The notes under the pieces are model-generated. The model worked only from the letters and a program-made list of their open reading frames with translations. It was not told where the DNA came from and did no database searches. 64,000 bases of DNA, taken from Chloroflexota bacterium. GTDB taxonomy: Bacteria; Chloroflexota; Anaerolineae; B4-G1. This document shows positions 60,602 to 64,000 of the stretch, in pieces. The stretch spans positions 62,001-126,000 of the forward strand of contig JAAEPW010000350.1 in NCBI GenBank assembly GCA_024232355.1, read 5' to 3'. The first letter of the stretch is position 1; every line of letters starts with the position of its first letter. A program made the position numbers and the translations under genes.

Positions 60602-61273
60602 CTAGTTCTCCAACAGCAATTCAACCAGGAAACGCGCCGCTTTAACAGCCTCTGGCGTGACCTCTAGCTCAAGTTCATCAAAAGCGGGAAATGCGTAACT
60701 GTCGTCAGCGGCGGCCATCAGTTCGTCGTACAGCGCCTGGGTTTCTGCGCTAGAAAGGTTGAGAAAAGCAATGTCTCGCTCAATGGCAGCCTGGGCTTGT
60801 GCTACAGTGTTTGGGTCGAGGTCGCCGCTTTCGGACATCTCGGTCAAGAGTTCGGACTGCTGGGCCAGTTGGTTGCTGCTAGTTGGCTTATAGTCTATCA
60901 TCACCGGTTCGTAACAGGTGATAGGAGCATTGGATCGCCAGACGTGGTACGCGGCCGCATCAAAGGCGGTCTGCACCTGGCCTGCCACGTCTGCATCCAG
61001 TTCCCCGCTGGCTACCAGTTCATCGAGAGCAGCCTGGTGGTCGGCGACGAGTTGGTTCAAAGCCTGCTCGCCCCGCTCATAATCGTCCCAGTCCTGTGTC
61101 TTTTGCGCCAACCAGTCGAGCCCCATCCAACTCTGACGCACGCGCTCTTGGGAAGAGTCGCCTTTGCTCCCAGTAAATCCATCCTCACCTATCGGGCAGA
61201 TGCAGCGAGCCATCGCCAACGAGGCAAAGGCGACGCCCACATTCTTGATAAACTCGCGACGTGTAGGAGCCAT
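60602..61273 (-). CDS. Tat-exported protein of unknown family, paralogue 2
   Basis: 223 residues. Tat signal T-R-R-E-F-I-K at residues 4-10, hydrophobic V-A-F-A-S-L-A-M-A then R-C (Cys 24; the Arg before it is not a normal lipobox residue). The core G-E-L-D-A-D-V-A-G-Q-V-Q-T-A-F is followed by W-R-S-N-A-P-I-T-C-Y with Cys 120, then A-A-I-E-R-D-I-A-F-L and a closing A-A-R-F-L-V-E-L-L-L. The ATG of paralogue 1 follows its stop directly. Confidence 0.75.
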   Translation of the reverse strand: MAPTRREFIKNVGVAFASLAMARCICPIGEDGFTGSKGDSSQERVRQSWMGLDWLAQKTQDWDDYERGEQALNQLVADHQAALDELVASGELDADVAGQVQTAFDAAAYHVWRSNAPITCYEPVMIDYKPTSSNQLAQQSELLTEMSESGDLDPNTVAQAQAAIERDIAFLNLSSAETQALYDELMAAADDSYAFPAFDELELEVTPEAVKAARFLVELLLEN

Positions 61274-61284
61274 TGTTTCCTCCT

Positions 61285-61971
61285 TTACGACTGCTCTCTC
61301 AACAACAATTCAACCAAGAAACGGGCTGCCTGGGCTGCCTCTGGGCTGACCTCTACATCGTCAGAGTCGAACTGGGCAATCAACTCGCGTTGTGCTTGTT
61401 GGTATGCCTCGCCTTTCAATACTTGCAAGTCTTCAAAAGTCTCGAAAAAGGCAATGTCGCGCTCGATGGCGGTCTGCACCTTGTTCACTGTTGCCTGATC
61501 AAGGCCGTCGGTGATCTGGTACAACAATTCGAACTGCTGGCGCAAATCGTCACGGGCGTCAAACTCGACCGGGAGCGCTATGTAACAAGTGATCGGTGCG
61601 TTGGAGCGCCAAATGTGGAAAGCGGCCTCATCAAAAGCGGTCTGCACCTGGTCTGCCACAGCCGCATCCAGTTCGCCAGCGGCGACCAACTCGTCCAGGG
61701 AAGTTTGATGGTCGGCACCAAGTTCATCCCGCAACTGGCTGCCTTGCTCATAGTCCTTTTGTGCTTTTAGTCTCAACGAATCAAGTTGCAACCAGCATGT
61801 ACGCAGACGATTGCGGGGAGAATCATCTCTGTTTTCTGGTGACTGCAAAGTCATTGGTGGATCAGTTGGACGAGTATCGCCATAGTCCTCAGACGGAGAA
61901 CAGCGCGCCATCATCAGCGATGCAACCGCAATCCCCATACTCTTGACAAACTCACGACGTGTTAAACTCAT
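61285..61971 (-). CDS. Tat-exported protein of unknown family, paralogue 3 (first gene of operon)
   Basis: 228 residues. Tat signal T-R-R-E-F-V-K at residues 4-10, then V-A-S-L-M-M-A-R-C (Cys 24). The core G-E-L-D-A-A-V-A-D-Q-V-Q-T-A-F and W-R-S-N-A-P-I-T-C-Y (Cys 129) is nearly identical to paralogue 2, and it ends A-A-R-F-L-V-E-L-L-L. Strong AAGGAGG before the ATG. It is separated from paralogue 2 by 11 nt. Tandem duplication gave the set; no known family is recognised. Confidence 0.75.
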   Translation of the reverse strand: MSLTRREFVKSMGIAVASLMMARCSPSEDYGDTRPTDPPMTLQSPENRDDSPRNRLRTCWLQLDSLRLKAQKDYEQGSQLRDELGADHQTSLDELVAAGELDAAVADQVQTAFDEAAFHIWRSNAPITCYIALPVEFDARDDLRQQFELLYQITDGLDQATVNKVQTAIERDIAFFETFEDLQVLKGEAYQQAQRELIAQFDSDDVEVSPEAAQAARFLVELLLREQS

Positions 61972-62086
61972 AAGCCACCTCCTTGCAAGACACCCTTGCT
62001 ATGTCCTACAGACGTCGCTGAGCGGCCAATGGTTCCATTACAGCGAGTGCTGATACAGTCCTAAAAGCTTTCCGTGTCAAATGAAT

Positions 62087-64000
62087 CTATTTTAACAACT
62101 GTAGCACCCGTTCGGCCACCGCCTCGGCTGTAAAACCAAACTTTTCCATCAACACCTTGTAGGGTGCCGATGCCCCGAAACGATCCAATCCCAACACGTC
62201 GCCTTTTGGCCCGACGTATTTTTCCCACCCACATATCAAGCCAGCCTCAATGGCCAGTCGCGCTGTCACCGGTGGCGGCAACACCGAGTCTTGGTACTCG
62301 GCTGGTTGGGCATCAAAAAGTTCTTGACTGGGCATACTCACGATGCGTACACCAACTCCCTGCTCTGCCAGTAGCTCCCGCGCCTCTTGCGCTAGATGCA
62401 CCTCGGAGCCGCTGGCGATGATCAGTGCGTTGGACACACCCGAGCTTTCGGTCAGGATGTACGCGCCCCGGGAGACTTTATCAAATGGTTTGTGCATTGT
62501 CTCGAACGGCACAGGCATCTTTTGACGGGTAAGAAGGAGCGCAGTGGGGCCATCCCTTCGCTCCAGCGCCACGCGCCAAGCAGCGACGGTCTCGTTGGCA
62601 TCGGCCGGGCGGATGACGACCAGGTTGGGAATCATCCGCAACGTCGCCAAATGCTCGACCGGCTGGTGGGTGGGACCATCCTCACCGAGCCAGACCGAAT
62701 CGTGGGTCCAAACGTAGACAACGGGCAAGCCCATCATTGCCGCCAACCGTACCGCCGGCCGCATATAGTCTGAAAAGACCAGAAAGGTACCACCATAGGG
62801 AATCAAACCACCGTAAAGCGCCAGCCCGCTGAGGATACCGCCCATCGCGTGTTCGCGGACACCAAAGCGCAAGTTGCGCCCAGCAGGGGTCTCGCGCTGA
62901 AAGTCTGCCCAATCTTTGAGCAACGTATTGTTGGATGGGGCCAGGTCAGATGAGCCACCGATGAGCGTGGGCATAATTGGAGCGAGGGCGTTCAGCACCG
63001 CGCCCGAGGCTTGACGAGTGGCCAAGGGACCATCGGTTAGAGAAAACTTGGGCAGTACGTCCGTCCACCCAGCAGGCAACACCTCACCGGCCCACAACTT
63101 TTGCAAAAGGGCAGCATCATCGAGGTGCGCCGCCTGGTAGCGATCAAAGGTCTCGCACCATTGGGCTTCGGCCTGTTGCCCTTGCTCGACCGCTTGCCGG
63201 AACACTGGCAAGACTCTTTCAGGGATCAAAAAGTTCGCGCTGGCGGGCCAGCCCAACTTTTCCTTGGTCAGGATTACCTCCTCCGCACCCAACGGCGCGC
63301 CGTGGGAACTGGCCGTGTCTTGCTTGTTGGGGCTGCCATAGCCAATATGGGTATGACACACGATGAGCGAAGGATGACTTGTCTCCTCCTGCGCGGCGCG
63401 GATAGACGTCTCAATTTCATCCAGGTTGTGTCCATCCACTTCCTGGACATGCCAACCATAGGCCCGGAATCGCGCCGGAACGTCTTCTGTAAAGGCAATG
63501 TCCGTCGAGCCTTCGATGGATATATCGTTATCGTCATAGAGGTAAATGAGATTGCCCAACCCCAGATGCCCCGCCAGACTGGCCGCCTCGTGACTCACTC
63601 CTTCCATCAAATCACCGTCAGAGACGATGCCATAGACAAAGTGATTCAAGATAGACACATCGGGCCGGTTAAAAGTAGCCGCCATAAAGCGTTCGGCAAT
63701 CGCCATCCCCACCCCATTGGCAAAACCTTGCCCTAGAGGCCCAGTGGTGGTTTCGACGCCGGCCGTGTGACCATATTCCGGGTGCCCTGGGGTGAGGCTG
63801 CCCCACTGCCGAAAGTTCTCCAGTTCCTCCAAGGGTAAATCGTAACCGGTGAGGTGAAGCAGACTGTAGAGCAGCATCGAGCCGTGTCCTGCTGACAGAA
63901 CAAACCGGTCACGATTGGGCCAAGAAGGGTTGGCTGGGTTATGCTTGAGAAATCGGGTCCAAAGCACATAGGCGATATCCGCTGTTCCCATCGGCATACC
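62087..64000 (-). CDS. tkt: Transketolase, N-terminus outside window
   Basis: About 637 residues are visible and the frame is open at the right edge (preceding codon GGT reads as the Gly of the usual G-M-P-M-G-T-A-D), so some 25-30 N-terminal residues are missing. Thiamine-diphosphate motif G-D-G-D-L-M-E-G-V with [15 protein letters not shown] near the start, and [11 protein letters not shown] in the pyrimidine domain. Transfers two-carbon units between sugar phosphates in the pentose phosphate pathway. Confidence 0.97.
   Translation of the reverse strand, partial: GMPMGTADIAYVLWTRFLKHNPANPSWPNRDRFVLSAGHGSMLLYSLLHLTGYDLPLEELENFRQWGSLTPGHPEYGHTAGVETTTGPLGQGFANGVGMAIAERFMAATFNRPDVSILNHFVYGIVSDGDLMEGVSHEAASLAGHLGLGNLIYLYDDNDISIEGSTDIAFTEDVPARFRAYGWHVQEVDGHNLDEIETSIRAAQEETSHPSLIVCHTHIGYGSPNKQDTASSHGAPLGAEEVILTKEKLGWPASANFLIPERVLPVFRQAVEQGQQAEAQWCETFDRYQAAHLDDAALLQKLWAGEVLPAGWTDVLPKFSLTDGPLATRQASGAVLNALAPIMPTLIGGSSDLAPSNNTLLKDWADFQRETPAGRNLRFGVREHAMGGILSGLALYGGLIPYGGTFLVFSDYMRPAVRLAAMMGLPVVYVWTHDSVWLGEDGPTHQPVEHLATLRMIPNLVVIRPADANETVAAWRVALERRDGPTALLLTRQKMPVPFETMHKPFDKVSRGAYILTESSGVSNALIIASGSEVHLAQEARELLAEQGVGVRIVSMPSQELFDAQPAEYQDSVLPPPVTARLAIEAGLICGWEKYVGPKGDVLGLDRFGASAPYKVLMEKFGFTAEAVAERVLQLLK

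Noticed and set aside
60500..61950. Lipoprotein signals on the three Tat proteins (A-R-C at the end of the hydrophobic run)
   Set aside because: Arg directly before Cys does not fit a lipobox, so I call them Tat substrates only, although the Cys is conserved.

Overview
The window reads as a chromosomal stretch of an anaerobic or facultatively anaerobic bacterium, most plausibly a Chloroflexota (Anaerolineae-like) lineage. This is an inference from gene content (class III ribonucleotide reductase, large branched-chain amino acid transporter, DUF6391, sortase with a Pro/Thr linker, cyclase-AAA-TPR sensor, SUMF1 and kinase debris), medium-high GC, LexA sites of the Gram-positive GAAC-N4-GTTC type, and many intergenic foldback repeats. 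No rRNA is present to settle it. Housekeeping anchors are pyrG, gatB, holA, lexA, tkt and one tRNA-Ser(GGA).

Left part (1-9 kb): an anaerobic ribonucleotide reductase locus opens the window. Its catalytic chain stops before the glycyl radical domain, and that domain is a separate 73-residue gene just upstream of the radical SAM activase. It is followed by a HAD phosphatase, an orphan CoA-transferase alpha subunit, a Trypco1-domain protein translationally coupled to an FAD oxidoreductase, a GAF protein, and an orphan CpaF-type secretion ATPase with an unknown partner. From 9 to 18 kb, mostly on the minus strand, lie small membrane proteins, two NUDIX hydrolases around an esterase, tRNA-Ser, pyrG, a PadR-controlled ABC-2 exporter, and an amidohydrolase interrupted by one amber codon.

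Middle (18.5-32 kb, plus strand): an amino-acid uptake and catabolism island with a DUF362 protein, PAS protein, aminotransferase, complete liv transporter (substrate-binding protein, two permeases, two ATPases), class III aminotransferase, TPR protein and a diaminopentanoate-dehydrogenase-like enzyme, then gatB. From 32 to 39.4 kb a minus-strand operon joins a class III adenylate cyclase/AAA/TPR protein, an S9 peptidase and a PEP/pyruvate-binding-domain protein. From 39.6 to 54.7 kb is a mixed set: lipoprotein, degenerate histidine kinase, class V aminotransferase, radical SAM protein, SUMF1 protein, a kinase fragment, acyltransferase, polytopic membrane subtilase, class IV aminotransferase with dipeptidase, homoserine dehydrogenase, sortase, DUF6391 protein and holA.

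Right end (54.7-64 kb, minus strand): a cassette headed by a minimal FtsK-type translocase sits next to lexA. Both promoters have near-consensus -35/-10 elements with a LexA box exactly in the 17-bp spacer, so the cassette is predicted to be SOS-induced. Next is a tight five-gene operon: three tandem paralogous Tat-exported proteins of unknown function, a radical SAM/SPASM enzyme and FdhD. This is the best candidate for an undescribed system, a Tat-substrate plus radical SAM maturation module. A transketolase gene runs off the right edge.
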